Shown here: positions 18,565 through 28,685 of the stretch, in pieces
Position numbering within the stretch: position 1 is the stretch's first letter
Layout of the letters: every line of letters starts with the position of its first letter
Assembly (NCBI GenBank): GCA_027318475.1
Contig: DAHVPC010000007.1
Coordinates: forward strand, 1 to 38,956
Reading direction: 5' to 3'
Origin: Candidatus Cloacimonadota bacterium
GTDB taxonomy: Bacteria > Cloacimonadota > Cloacimonadia > Cloacimonadales > Cloacimonadaceae
DNA: 38,956 nt
Program-made: the position numbers and the translations under genes
The notes under the pieces: model-generated
What the model was told of the DNA's origin: nothing
The model's database searches: none
The model's input: only the letters and a program-made list of their open reading frames with translations

Positions 18565-18590
18565 TTCTTTTATGAAAACCCAGAATTTCA

Positions 18591-18618
18591 TTGACAGAAT
18601 GGCGAGAATTTCTAATTA
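18591..18618 (+). promoter_or_regulatory. Possible sigma70-type promoter for hppA
   Basis: TTGACA-N16-TAATTA. Confidence 0.45.
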
Positions 18619-18671
18619 AGCCCTCTCTTTTGCGTGGGTTGCCCAAGCGCCCACGACACCTGACTGAGGTA

Positions 18672-21134
18672 ATGAATATGATTCCTTCCCTTTGGTACAT
18701 CGCTCCAGCCGGAGCCATCATGGCTTTGATCTTTGCGGCGATCTTCTTCCGCCAGGTCAAGAACGCGCATCCCGGCAATGCCCGGATGATCGAAATCGCC
18801 GGATACGTCCGAGAAGGCGCTTTTGCCTATCTCAAACAGCAATACCGGGGCGTCACCCTCTTTTTCCTGGGCGCTTTTATCGTCTTCATGTTCATGTCCC
18901 AGGTGCTGCACGTGCTGCACTGGCTGGTGCCCTTCGCTTTTTTGACCGGAGGTTTTTTCAGCGGACTGGCCGGCTACATCGGCATGAACATGGCCACTTT
19001 GGCCTCCAACCGCACTGCGCAGGCCTGTTCCGAGAGTTTGAACAAAGGCCTCAAGGTCGCTTTCCGGGGCGGAGCGGTCATGGGTTTGACCGTGGTGGGG
19101 CTGGCGCTGATCGACATTTCCGCCTGGTTTTTCATCCTGAACAAGTTTGACTTCCCGTTGCATCAGATCACAGTGATCATGCTCAGTTTCGGCATGGGCG
19201 CCTCGACCCAGGCCCTGTTCGCGCGTTTGGGCGGCGGAATATTTACCAAGGCGGCCGATGTGGGCGCTGACCTTGTGGGAAAGGTGGAAGCGGAAATTCC
19301 GGAAGACGACGTCCGCAATCCCGCCACCATCGCCGATAACGTGGGCGACAACGTGGGCGACGTGGCAGGCATGGGAGCCGACCTCTATGAAAGTTACGCC
19401 GGCTCGATCCTGGCGACCGCCGCTCTGGGCATGAGCGCCGTTTCCACGCTGGGAGCGCAGTTCGAGGCGTTCCGCTTCAACTTTGTGGTCGCGCCGATGG
19501 TCCTGGCTGGAATCGGAGCCCTGCTTTCGATCCTGGGCGTCTTCATGGTCAGCACCAAGGAAAACGCCGGCACCAAGGAATTGATGTTCGCCCTCAACAA
19601 AGGCGTGTACGGAAGTTCAGTGCTCATCGCCGTGGCGGCGTTCTTCATCACGCGGATGTTGCTGCCTGCGGATTATTGGTTCGGAGTGTTCATCTCCACG
19701 GTGATCGGCCTGATCTGCGGAATCCTGATCGGCTTGTTCACGGAACGCGACACCTCGCACAGCTATGAGGCCACGCGCAACATCGCGTCCCAGGGAATCT
19801 ACGGCCCCGCCACCGTCATTCTGGAAGGTTTGGCCGTGGGCATGCGTTCGGCAGCCGCCCCTGTGATCACGATCGTGGTGGGGATTCTAACCGCCTTCAT
19901 CTGCAGCCATGGTTTCCAGAGCATTGAAATGGGGCTTTACGGAATCGGTTTCGGCGCGGTGGGAATGTTGGCCACGCTTGGCGTGACCCTGGCCATGGAC
20001 GCTTTCGGTCCGATCGCCGACAATGCCGGCGGCAATGCCCAGATGTCGCATCTGCCTGACAATGTGCGCGAAATGACCGACAATCTGGACAGTGTGGGCA
20101 ACACCACCGCGGCAACGGGCAAAGGTTTTGCCATCGGTTCGGCCGCCCTCACCGCCATGGCCCTGCTCGCAGCCTACCTGGAGGAAGTGCGCGCCGGCCT
20201 GGTCCTCATCGGTAATAAAGCCGGAGAATACATGTTCCTGAGCATTAACTACGGCCGCGACCTGGTCGAGAGGGTGCGCGTGGATAATGCCTCCATCTCC
20301 GATTTCATCAATTTCTACCAGATCCATGTGCTCAACCCCAAATTCCTGATGGGTATCTTTGTGGGCGCCATGGTCGCTTTCGTCTTTTCCGCGCTCACGA
20401 TCAAAGCCGTGGGCAAAGCCGCGGGCAAAATGGTCCATGAGGTCCGCCGCCAGTTCAAGGAAATCCCCGGAATCCTGGAAGGAACCGCCAAGCCCGAATA
20501 CTCCACCTGCGTCAAGATCGCCACAGTGGGTGCTCAGCAGCAGATGTTGCTGCCAGCTTTAGTTGGCATCATCACGCCGATCATCGTGGGCTTGATCCTG
20601 GGTGTGCCGGGCGTTTTGGGCGTCCTCTGCGGAGCCCTGGTCAGCGGCTTCGTATTAGCGATCATGATGAACAACGCCGGCGGAGCCTGGGATAACGCCA
20701 AGAAATTCGTGGAAACAGGCGAGCACGGCGGAAAATCCTCCTCCGTGCACAAAGCGACAGTGGTCGGCGACACCGTGGGCGATCCTTTCAAGGACACCGC
20801 CGGTCCCTGCATCAACATTCTGATCAAGCTCATGAGCATGGTCTCTATCGTCTTTGCCGGCTTGATCGTCTCCTATTCACTCAGCGTCGAGATCATCCAG
20901 CCGCCATTTTCCGGACGCGGCGTCGACCGCTCCAAGCACAACGTCATCATCCGGGTGGACAAGGCCAAATACGATAAAAGCGCCTGCGCCAATTGCGCGC
21001 TGCTGACTCCGGACTGCTTCGACAAAGAAAAGGAAGCCGCTGCTGACCCTCAAAAGCCGGCTGGCGCGGTGAAACCCACTCCCCAAGCCGCTGCCAAACC
21101 TGTGCCGGAAAATACCCGTGGCCAAAGACCTTAG
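18672..21134 (+). CDS. hppA: Membrane-bound ion-pumping pyrophosphatase with Cys-containing C-terminal tail
   Basis: ~820 aa from ATG 18672; DVGADLVGKVEAEIPEDDVRNPATIADNVGDNVGDVAGMGADLYESY; GNTTAATGKGFAIGSAALTA; VVGDTVGDPFKDTAGPCINILIK. Confidence 0.96.
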   Translation: MNMIPSLWYIAPAGAIMALIFAAIFFRQVKNAHPGNARMIEIAGYVREGAFAYLKQQYRGVTLFFLGAFIVFMFMSQVLHVLHWLVPFAFLTGGFFSGLAGYIGMNMATLASNRTAQACSESLNKGLKVAFRGGAVMGLTVVGLALIDISAWFFILNKFDFPLHQITVIMLSFGMGASTQALFARLGGGIFTKAADVGADLVGKVEAEIPEDDVRNPATIADNVGDNVGDVAGMGADLYESYAGSILATAALGMSAVSTLGAQFEAFRFNFVVAPMVLAGIGALLSILGVFMVSTKENAGTKELMFALNKGVYGSSVLIAVAAFFITRMLLPADYWFGVFISTVIGLICGILIGLFTERDTSHSYEATRNIASQGIYGPATVILEGLAVGMRSAAAPVITIVVGILTAFICSHGFQSIEMGLYGIGFGAVGMLATLGVTLAMDAFGPIADNAGGNAQMSHLPDNVREMTDNLDSVGNTTAATGKGFAIGSAALTAMALLAAYLEEVRAGLVLIGNKAGEYMFLSINYGRDLVERVRVDNASISDFINFYQIHVLNPKFLMGIFVGAMVAFVFSALTIKAVGKAAGKMVHEVRRQFKEIPGILEGTAKPEYSTCVKIATVGAQQQMLLPALVGIITPIIVGLILGVPGVLGVLCGALVSGFVLAIMMNNAGGAWDNAKKFVETGEHGGKSSSVHKATVVGDTVGDPFKDTAGPCINILIKLMSMVSIVFAGLIVSYSLSVEIIQPPFSGRGVDRSKHNVIIRVDKAKYDKSACANCALLTPDCFDKEKEAAADPQKPAGAVKPTPQAAAKPVPENTRGQRP

Positions 21135-21597
21135 CGCTTTCCCGCAACGCATAGAACTGGATATCGAATTGGGGTACTCGGCCGAGTACCCCAATTCAGC
21201 ATTTATCTCCTGCAGTTTCGACGTTTACCCGATCTTCGGCAGCAAGGCCCGCATCCCCGTAAAACTGACAGTGGACGGCCATGTCTTCCGCTCCAGTCTG
21301 GCTCCCATGGGCGGTACGCACATGATGGTCTTCAACAAGCAAATGCGCGACGCCACGGGATACAAGGCCGGAGACCGCATCCACATCATCCTGGAACGCG
21401 ACTCCGAGCCCCGTATAGTGGAGATTCCCGACGATGTCAGGACAGCCCTGCTAGCCAACCGGACCTGGGAAAAGTTCCAGAAATACACCTATTCCCACCA
21501 GAAAGAAACCATGGACTGGATCAACGACACTAAAAATCCGGAAACCCGGTCCCGCCGCATCGCCAAACTGGCAGACAATCTCCTCAACCAATCCTAA
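21118..21597 (+). CDS. DUF1905 / YdeI-like protein
   Basis: 159 aa, GTG start overlapping hppA by 17 bp; 'PVKLTVDGHVFRSSLAPMGGTHMMVFNKQMRDATGYKAGDRIHIILERD' and 'WEKFQKYTYSHQKETMDWINDTKNPETRSRRIAKLADNL'. Confidence 0.88.
   Translation: MAKDLSAFPQRIELDIELGYSAEYPNSAFISCSFDVYPIFGSKARIPVKLTVDGHVFRSSLAPMGGTHMMVFNKQMRDATGYKAGDRIHIILERDSEPRIVEIPDDVRTALLANRTWEKFQKYTYSHQKETMDWINDTKNPETRSRRIAKLADNLLNQS
21166..21197. repeat. Perfect 32-bp palindrome within the DUF1905/YdeI-like CDS
   Basis: GAATTGGGGTACTCGGCCGAGTACCCCAATTC equals its own reverse complement. Confidence 0.98.
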
Positions 21598-21600
21598 TCT

Positions 21601-21633
21601 GGGCATGGCCCTAACTGACAGGGCCGTATGCCC
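21601..21633 (+). terminator. Hairpin terminator after the DUF1905/YdeI-like gene
   Basis: GGGCATGGCCCT-aactgac-AGGGCC-gt-ATGCCC, then CTTTACT (short T run). Confidence 0.6.
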
Positions 21634-21737
21634 TTTACTACGAACCTGTTTTCCATCCCACTCCCATAACCGTTGCGCCATCATTGCGCAATGATCACGT
21701 GAACGAGCTGGGTTTACCGCTGGTTCAAAACCTGCAT

Positions 21738-24700
21738 CTACTCCAGCAGCAGCATCTTCTTCACGCTCTGATAGGCGCCGGCTCTCATGCGGTAGAAATA
21801 CACCCCGCTGCCGACAGCGCGCCCGCTGTCGTCCAGTCCGTCCCACAGCACGTGGTAATATCCCGCCGGCTGTTGCGCGCTCACGAGCTGGCGCATTTGC
21901 TGCCCCTTCAGGTTATAGATGGCCAGAGTGACGGCAGCCGGATCCTTGAGCGCGTAGGCTATCGTGGTTTCCGGATTGAAGGGATTGGGGTAGTTGCCTG
22001 TGAGTTCGGTGGCGGCAGGCGGAACGAGCGGATCGACAACTGCTGAGCCCGGAGTCAAATGGAAGTTGACCGTCGTGGTCTGGTTTTCCAGCACGCTGAC
22101 GTCCTCCACGGTTTGGGAAATGAAGCCCTGTTTGGAGGCGGTCACATCGTAGGTTCCCACGGGCACCACCAAACTATAGGCTCCGGCGGTATTGGTGGTG
22201 GCGGTGTAGGTGGCCGCGGTGACCGTGGCTCCTGAAATGGGGGCGTTTTGCGTGGTGCGCACCACCCCGGAGATGAAGCCGGTGACCAGTTCCTTGACCA
22301 GCGGATTGGATAGCGAGGGCACGGAGAGGACGTTGGAAGTGTACACCGCTTTCACAGCCCAGCGATAGGTTCCGTTGGGCAAAGCGCCCCAGCCAGTATC
22401 GGTCAAACTCAGGCCGGTGATCGTTTGCGGCGTGAGCGCTACCCAGGCGGTCTCATTTCCTTCCTGGCCGGATGCCAGCCTCCACACCCGGTATCCCACC
22501 AATGCCCGCGAACCATTTCTGCTCACAGCTTGGGAGGGTAAAACCGGCTGGCTGAAGGCTTGATCCTGTCCGGCTCCGAATTGGGCTTTGGAGTAACGCA
22601 GAGGCAGGTCCAGATCCGGCCGCGGCTCGCTCTGCGCCTGAGTTCCGAAGCGAGCAAGCTCACCCGGCAGAAAACGGACCGGATTCACGGAATTGCCGAT
22701 GTAAATGTCGTCGATGAACCACACATACCAGAGGCCGTCGTTGGTGGGGCCGTCCACCGCGTGGAACGCGACCCTTAGTTGCAGGCCTTCGTACATGGCG
22801 AGGTCGATCACGATCGGCGAAGCGTAATAGTTCCAGCCTCCTGTCTGGGCCGAGGCGTCCCAGAGCGTGGTCCAGGTGTTTCCATCGTTGGTGGAGACCT
22901 TCACGTAGTAGTGGTCGCCGTTGGTGGAGCCCTGGAACACGTAGGATGAGAAGCTCAGATAGGCAGCGGGGGGACAGTTGAAACCGGGCGTGACCAGCCA
23001 CTCGTCCTGATGGTCATAGCTCCACCAGAGGCCGGCTTGATATACTCCATCCGGAGGTGTGGCGGGCTGTCCGCTGATGGTGATGGCCCCAAAACGGCAC
23101 CAGGTGGGATACACGCCAGAGGTGTTCGCCGGGCCTGTATTGGTGATGGTTTGGGTCCAGTTGGGGGGCGGGAAGCCGTCCCCTTCGAAGCTCTCCACCA
23201 CGTCCAATGCCGTGGGATCCGGCGCCAGCCAATTCAACTCCACCTGCGCGTTGTTGCCCGCAATTTCGCCATGCACCTGGCGCGGCGCGTAGGCCACTTC
23301 GTTCAGGATGATGGTGCCGAAGTTATAGTTTCCCGCACCGACGTTGATCGTGCCGGATACGTTTTGATAGCCGGGACAGATGACTGTGTAGTTGTAGGTG
23401 AAATTGGCATAGACGCCGGGGATCGTGAATACTCCGGCGGCGTTGGTGCTGGCGGTGTAATCCGCATAGCCTTGCAGGTAGATACCCGCTCCATTCAAAC
23501 CGGCCGAGGTGTCGCTGGCCACCACGGTCCCGCCCACTGCTACCATGGGCATCTGCTGCAGCGTGATATTCAGCGTAATGGTCTGATCCTCAGGTATGGC
23601 CACGGCTTGGGAATGGTCGATGTATCCATAATGGGTGAAACTGAATTGATAGTTGCCGGCGACGATGTTCTGGATGCTGTATTGGCCTTGCGCGTTCGTT
23701 GTTGTGGAGTAGCCACCGGTTGCCGATTGGATGGCGACCCCTGCCAGAGGCTGGTTTCCGGCTCCCAGGACCGTACCGGTGAGATGTCCGACTCCACCGG
23801 GAATGATGAAGAAACTGGTCTTGGGAAATCCGGACGAGGCCGAACCACCGGGAGGACTGGTGGGATCGAACGCCGTGCCGTCCGAATAGGCGTTGCGGGC
23901 GCGCAAGGTGGTTCCGTCCTGAGTTAAAAACACATCCTGGTAGCTGTAGTACTGGGCGTCCATGGGACGCTGGACCATCATCACGAGGTTTTGCCCGGTC
24001 AGATACAAATAGGGCACCGGGAACGAGATGTTGATCAGGTTCTGGCCACTGGGATAACTCACCAATCCGGTAAAGACCTGGGTCAACTGCGTGGAGGGTA
24101 TCCAGTCCGCGCTGAGGTCGGCGCTGGTGGTCGTTCCCAGCCAGACGTTCGTGGGCTGGTTGGGCAGATCGGTCACGAAGTTGTTGTAGAATCCCACGCC
24201 ATAGATGGAGCCGATGGTGTTGCTCAGTTCCGCCGGATAATACATGCACTCGTAGAGCGAGTTCATATAGTACATGTCCAGCGGAATGCGATCGGTCTGC
24301 GAGCCGTCGCCGATTGTCAGCACCACCAGGCCCTGCGGCTGCACGGTCACGTTGTAGTTGGGGCTTTGGTCGTTCAGGTTGTTTTGGTCGCCGGTAAGTG
24401 ACACCTTGCCGTAGATGTAGGTGGCGCCTTGCTCGGTGGGGGTCCAGGGCACAGTTACCTGGACGGTCTGGTTCGGGTTTATGGCCGTTCCGGCCACCGT
24501 TGCCAGCTCGATATCGCCCTGCTTGAATAGCTTTACCTGATAGTTGTTCTGAGCGTTGGTGCCCCAGTTGAAGACGTTGACCACATAGTTGGTGGCCATG
24601 CCCACGGATGGAGTCACATTGCCTTGCACGGAGAGGGCTGCGAGGTCGTTCTGGGGCGTGAATTCCAGCATCACGTTGTCCAGATAGATACCGCGATACA

Positions 24701-27700
24701 TGTCGCCCATGCCGTGTTTGAACGCCACGGTCCTTCCGGTTCCGGCATAGGTGGAGAAGCTGACCACGTATTCGGCCCATTGCTGGGTCAGGGTCACGGT
24801 CTGGATATCCGTGAAGGTGGCGGAGTTCTGCGGATTGGCCATGATGCCCACGATCAGCGTGTGGTTCGTCCCGACACCGCGGGCGTGGAATTTCACGCGG
24901 GTCAGGTTCGTGGCGATGGTGTTCGCGTAAGGCGGCGCGACCAGGATCATCGTGGCGCCGGTCTGCTCGTAGTTGTTCATATACACGCAGTTCGGCGGGG
25001 AAACGCAATCGCCGTTGGTGGTGAATATTTCCGGCCCGGTGGAACCTTCGATGATCGCGGCCCATTGCACTGGCAAAGCGGGCGGCGTCACGCCGTCGAA
25101 ACCCTGCAGGTAGGGCAGTTCGGTGATCGTGGGGTCCACGCAGGTGCCGGAAAGCGCCACTGTGTGAGGCGTACGGAAGGCGTTTCTGCTATCCAGGTTC
25201 ATAACCAGGTTGTCGTTGATGGTGATCGTTGCCGTATGCGCTCCGGTCGCCGTCGGATTGTAGCGTCCCGTGAAAGTGATGCTCTGGCCGGTGTTCAGGC
25301 TGACGGGCAGCGTGGGAACGTTTTGCAGCGTGAAATGCGGGCTGCCGGCGATGTTGATGCTGTTCACGGTCAGGGTTCCGCCCCCGGCGTTCATCACCAG
25401 GAAGTTGCGGTTCTGGACGTTGTTCAGCAGCACGGTTCCGAAATCGTGGCTGGCGGGATTGACCATGAAGATGGGATCCGGACCCAGCGGAGTCATGTGG
25501 AAAGAGGTTTTGGGGAATTGGCCGGTGAGGTTGGACTCCGTGGGAGGGTTGTCCGGGAAAAACTCCGTGCCGTCGGAATAGACGTGCCGGGTGCGGTTCG
25601 TGCCCACGGTCTGGCAATAGAAGTTATCCATCGAGGAGAAATAGGTGGTGTCCATCGGCCGGTTGACCATCATGACCAGGTTTCCGCCGGCATAGGTGAA
25701 GGGCGTTTGCAAAGGAATGACGATGGTGTTCGGCCCGGAGGGATAGTTGACGTTGCCGTTGAAAACCTGGGTCAGTTGGGTGGCGGGGATCCAGCCGGCG
25801 GAAAGGTCCTGGCTCTGCGTGCTGCCCAGCCAGATCTTGGTGGGCTTGTTGGGCAGGTTGGTGACAAAGTTGTTGTAGAAGCTGATCGCCGTCACCGTGC
25901 CGAACATGGTCATTTCGGGAGTGAGGTAGATCGTCTCGAACAAGCTGTTGCGCCAGAACATGTTGACCGGCAACAGGGCTTGCTGGCCGCCGTCTCCGAT
26001 GGTTACCACGAGCATGCCTGCCGGCATCACGGTGACGCTCAGAAGCGGGCTGGGATCGTTGAGCGGATTCTGGTCGCCGGCCATCACCACTTTGCCATAG
26101 ATCTGCATCGGGCCTTCGGTTGCGGGAGTCCACATCACGGAAACCTGGACCGTTTGCGCCGGAGCGACAGTCACGCCGGGCACGGAAGCCAGCTCCACAT
26201 CGGCGCTGCTGAACAGCTTCACCGTGTAGGTGCTCTGGGGCTGGGAGCCCCAGTTGTAAACTGCGACCGTGTACGCGGTGGCGTTGCCCACGCTGGGGGT
26301 CTGGTTTCCCGTCACGGACAGCGCGGCGAGGTCGTTGGCGGGAATCACTTCCAGCATCACGTCGTCGATGTAGATGGTCTGGTACCATTGCCCCAAGCCG
26401 TGTTTGAAGGCCACATTGCGTCCGGTGCCGGCATATGTGGCGAAACTCACCACATACTCCGTCCAGGTGGAGTTCAGGTTCACAGTTTGGATGGGCAGGA
26501 ACGTGGCGGCGTTTTGCGGATCGCCCATAATGCCCACGACCACGCTGATCTCTTCGTTGGAAGATCCCCTGCCGCGAAAATGCAGGCGGGTGGTGTTGGT
26601 GGGAATGTTTGTGGCATAAGGAGGCGCGATCAGCAGCAGGCTGGCCGCCATATCGTCGTAGTTGTACATCCCGACGTTGTTCGGCGGGCTGAAACTGCCG
26701 TTGCCGTTGGTTTGGACATAGGCGTAGGTGGTGGTGGTCTGCACGATCTTGCTCCATTCGAGCGGCAGCGCCGGCACCGTCACGGCGTCGAAATTCTGCG
26801 CGTAGGGCAGCGTGTAGATCGTGGGGTCGATGCAGGACGCGCTGATGGGAATGGTGTGCACCACACGGGTGAGATTGTCCGTAACCGTCAGCGTCCCAGT
26901 GTGCGTTCCCGCCGTTGTTGGCAGATAGACCACATTGAACTGGATGCTCTGCCCGGTCACCAGGTTGGCTGGCAAAGCGGGCGGATTCTGAATGGAGAAA
27001 TAGGCGCTGCCGGTGAGCGTCACGTCCGTCACGCCCAAAGTTCCGCCACCGCCGTTCATGACCACAACCTGGCGGCTATGCGTCGTCTGCATCAGCACCT
27101 GGCCAAAGTCGATGCTGCCGGGGCTGATGATCGCCACGGGATCCGTGCCCAGCGGAGTCATGTGGATCGAGGTTTTGGGGAACTGCCCCGTGTTTTCCGC
27201 TTCACCCGGAGGGTTCGCGGGATCGAAAGTCGTGGAATCGCTGTAGATATTGCGGCTGCGCGTGGCGCCCACGGTCTGGCAGTAGAACAGGTCCTGCGTG
27301 CTGTAATACTGGGTGTCCATGGGCCGGTTGACCATCATCACGAGGTTGCCGCCGGTGTAGGTGAACACGGTCTGCAGCGCGATCAGGACGGTGTTTTGCC
27401 CGCTGAGGTAGTTCACCGTGCCGTCAAACACCAAAGTGAGCTGCGTGGAGGGTATCCAGCCTCCGGAAAGGTCGGCGTTCGTGGTGGTGCCCAGCCAGAT
27501 CTTGGTGGGCATATTGGGCAGGTTGGTAGAGAAAGTGTTGTAGAAGCTGAGGGCGGAGATATTGCCCGCCATGCCGATCTCGGTGGGATAGAAGAGCGTT
27601 TCGAACAGCGAATTGCGCCACCACATGTCCACCGGAACGCGGGCTTGCTGGCTGCCGTCGCCGATGGTCATCACCACCATTCCGGCCGGCATCACGGTCA

Positions 27701-28685
27701 CGTTAAGCGGCGGGCTCTGGTCGTTGTTGGGGTTTTCGTCCCCGGCCAAAACCACCCTGCCCCGCAAGATCAAGGGGCCTTGCGTCGTGGGAGTCCAGCT
27801 CAGCGTGAAATCCAGGCTTTGGTTGGCCAGGATCGCGGTTCCGGGAACGGAGGCCAATTCAGTGCCGGTGGAAGTCACCAGCTTCACCTGGTAAACCGTC
27901 TGGGCGTTGCTGCCCCGGTTGCGCACGCTCACAATGTAGTTCGCTGGCGTGCCCACCGAGGGCGTCGTATTGCCGCTCAGGGCAAAGGCCGCCAGGTCGT
28001 GGGTGGCAGGCGGTGTGGGCAGAAACTCATAGATCGATCCGGCTCCGGGCCAAGTGCTGATCGAGGTGTTTTCCGCGGTCTGGGAAACCGAGGGCACGGC
28101 GCCCGGAGTGACGCTGTAAAACCAGTTGGCACCGCCGGGGCTCATATTGATCCCGATCGATGCGGAAGCGTTTTCCGGTCCGCCAGTTGAGGGGCCATAC
28201 ACGAAATCCACCTTGCCCGTCTCATAGAGCCGGATCTGGTAGTTGAACTGGTTATCGGCCCAATAGTTCCAGCGCAGGTTCATGTATTGGACCGTGAAAA
28301 CGCGGTTGGGCGCGGTTCCCGAGAGCAGGTACTGGCAATCCCCCCCGCCCAAGCTGGTGTCGTCCCAAAGCGCGGCCAGAACGGGATACCAGTCCCCTGA
28401 ACTGAGCTGGTTGCTCAGGTTGCTGTGGGTCAGAGAGGTCCCCAAGCCCACCCAGCCATTCGAAGACACCACGATCGTGCTGAAAGTGGATTCCCCATAG
28501 GGAAATCCGAAGCCGAGGGTGATCGATTCGGACAGCGCGTCGTCCGAAAGGATGCTGGAGATGGAAGTTCCGGTGATGGGGGTGTAGTTTCCGGTGGTGG
28601 CATTGAACGTATAAAAATCGTCGATGCCGGCAAAACATAGAGCCGCGAGCGCGACCATCACGAAAATCATTGCGGGCGTTTTCAT
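21738..28685 (-). CDS. Giant secreted multidomain repeat protein with C-terminal sorting domain
   Basis: 2315 aa; signal peptide MKTPAMIFVMVALAALCFAG; three ~560-aa units with CARDB-like, choice-of-anchor-D-like and cleaved-adhesin-like segments; carboxypeptidase-regulatory-like 'GHLTGTVLGAGNQPLAGVAIQSATGGYSTTTNAQGQY'; cleaved adhesin 'VESFEGDGFPPPNWTQ...'; NYPNPFNPETTIAYALKDPA. Confidence 0.92.
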   Translation of the reverse strand: MKTPAMIFVMVALAALCFAGIDDFYTFNATTGNYTPITGTSISSILSDDALSESITLGFGFPYGESTFSTIVVSSNGWVGLGTSLTHSNLSNQLSSGDWYPVLAALWDDTSLGGGDCQYLLSGTAPNRVFTVQYMNLRWNYWADNQFNYQIRLYETGKVDFVYGPSTGGPENASASIGINMSPGGANWFYSVTPGAVPSVSQTAENTSISTWPGAGSIYEFLPTPPATHDLAAFALSGNTTPSVGTPANYIVSVRNRGSNAQTVYQVKLVTSTGTELASVPGTAILANQSLDFTLSWTPTTQGPLILRGRVVLAGDENPNNDQSPPLNVTVMPAGMVVMTIGDGSQQARVPVDMWWRNSLFETLFYPTEIGMAGNISALSFYNTFSTNLPNMPTKIWLGTTTNADLSGGWIPSTQLTLVFDGTVNYLSGQNTVLIALQTVFTYTGGNLVMMVNRPMDTQYYSTQDLFYCQTVGATRSRNIYSDSTTFDPANPPGEAENTGQFPKTSIHMTPLGTDPVAIISPGSIDFGQVLMQTTHSRQVVVMNGGGGTLGVTDVTLTGSAYFSIQNPPALPANLVTGQSIQFNVVYLPTTAGTHTGTLTVTDNLTRVVHTIPISASCIDPTIYTLPYAQNFDAVTVPALPLEWSKIVQTTTTYAYVQTNGNGSFSPPNNVGMYNYDDMAASLLLIAPPYATNIPTNTTRLHFRGRGSSNEEISVVVGIMGDPQNAATFLPIQTVNLNSTWTEYVVSFATYAGTGRNVAFKHGLGQWYQTIYIDDVMLEVIPANDLAALSVTGNQTPSVGNATAYTVAVYNWGSQPQSTYTVKLFSSADVELASVPGVTVAPAQTVQVSVMWTPATEGPMQIYGKVVMAGDQNPLNDPSPLLSVTVMPAGMLVVTIGDGGQQALLPVNMFWRNSLFETIYLTPEMTMFGTVTAISFYNNFVTNLPNKPTKIWLGSTQSQDLSAGWIPATQLTQVFNGNVNYPSGPNTIVIPLQTPFTYAGGNLVMMVNRPMDTTYFSSMDNFYCQTVGTNRTRHVYSDGTEFFPDNPPTESNLTGQFPKTSFHMTPLGPDPIFMVNPASHDFGTVLLNNVQNRNFLVMNAGGGTLTVNSINIAGSPHFTLQNVPTLPVSLNTGQSITFTGRYNPTATGAHTATITINDNLVMNLDSRNAFRTPHTVALSGTCVDPTITELPYLQGFDGVTPPALPVQWAAIIEGSTGPEIFTTNGDCVSPPNCVYMNNYEQTGATMILVAPPYANTIATNLTRVKFHARGVGTNHTLIVGIMANPQNSATFTDIQTVTLTQQWAEYVVSFSTYAGTGRTVAFKHGMGDMYRGIYLDNVMLEFTPQNDLAALSVQGNVTPSVGMATNYVVNVFNWGTNAQNNYQVKLFKQGDIELATVAGTAINPNQTVQVTVPWTPTEQGATYIYGKVSLTGDQNNLNDQSPNYNVTVQPQGLVVLTIGDGSQTDRIPLDMYYMNSLYECMYYPAELSNTIGSIYGVGFYNNFVTDLPNQPTNVWLGTTTSADLSADWIPSTQLTQVFTGLVSYPSGQNLINISFPVPYLYLTGQNLVMMVQRPMDAQYYSYQDVFLTQDGTTLRARNAYSDGTAFDPTSPPGGSASSGFPKTSFFIIPGGVGHLTGTVLGAGNQPLAGVAIQSATGGYSTTTNAQGQYSIQNIVAGNYQFSFTHYGYIDHSQAVAIPEDQTITLNITLQQMPMVAVGGTVVASDTSAGLNGAGIYLQGYADYTASTNAAGVFTIPGVYANFTYNYTVICPGYQNVSGTINVGAGNYNFGTIILNEVAYAPRQVHGEIAGNNAQVELNWLAPDPTALDVVESFEGDGFPPPNWTQTITNTGPANTSGVYPTWCRFGAITISGQPATPPDGVYQAGLWWSYDHQDEWLVTPGFNCPPAAYLSFSSYVFQGSTNGDHYYVKVSTNDGNTWTTLWDASAQTGGWNYYASPIVIDLAMYEGLQLRVAFHAVDGPTNDGLWYVWFIDDIYIGNSVNPVRFLPGELARFGTQAQSEPRPDLDLPLRYSKAQFGAGQDQAFSQPVLPSQAVSRNGSRALVGYRVWRLASGQEGNETAWVALTPQTITGLSLTDTGWGALPNGTYRWAVKAVYTSNVLSVPSLSNPLVKELVTGFISGVVRTTQNAPISGATVTAATYTATTNTAGAYSLVVPVGTYDVTASKQGFISQTVEDVSVLENQTTTVNFHLTPGSAVVDPLVPPAATELTGNYPNPFNPETTIAYALKDPAAVTLAIYNLKGQQMRQLVSAQQPAGYYHVLWDGLDDSGRAVGSGVYFYRMRAGAYQSVKKMLLLE
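23795..28001 (-). repeat. Three long internal repeats of the giant exoprotein (third truncated)
   Basis: Units begin at 28001 (HDLAAFALSGNTTPSVG), 26336 (NDLAALSVTGNQTPSVG) and 24650 (NDLAALSVQGNVTPSVG): periods 1665 and 1686 bp; each contains 'TIGDGSQQ...SLFETLFYP...LPNMPTKIWLGTT'. Confidence 0.9.

Noticed and set aside
18419-18778. 119-aa minus-strand ORF as an independent gene
   Set aside because: Its C-terminal 24 residues are the zero-frame start of prfB before the +1 shift; the upstream part covers the divergent promoter region.
24624-28190. 1188-aa plus-strand ORF antisense to the giant exoprotein
   Set aside because: Shadow frame of a long GC-rich repetitive gene; composition dominated by G/H/V/R/D with no recognisable domains, no signal peptide and no good RBS.
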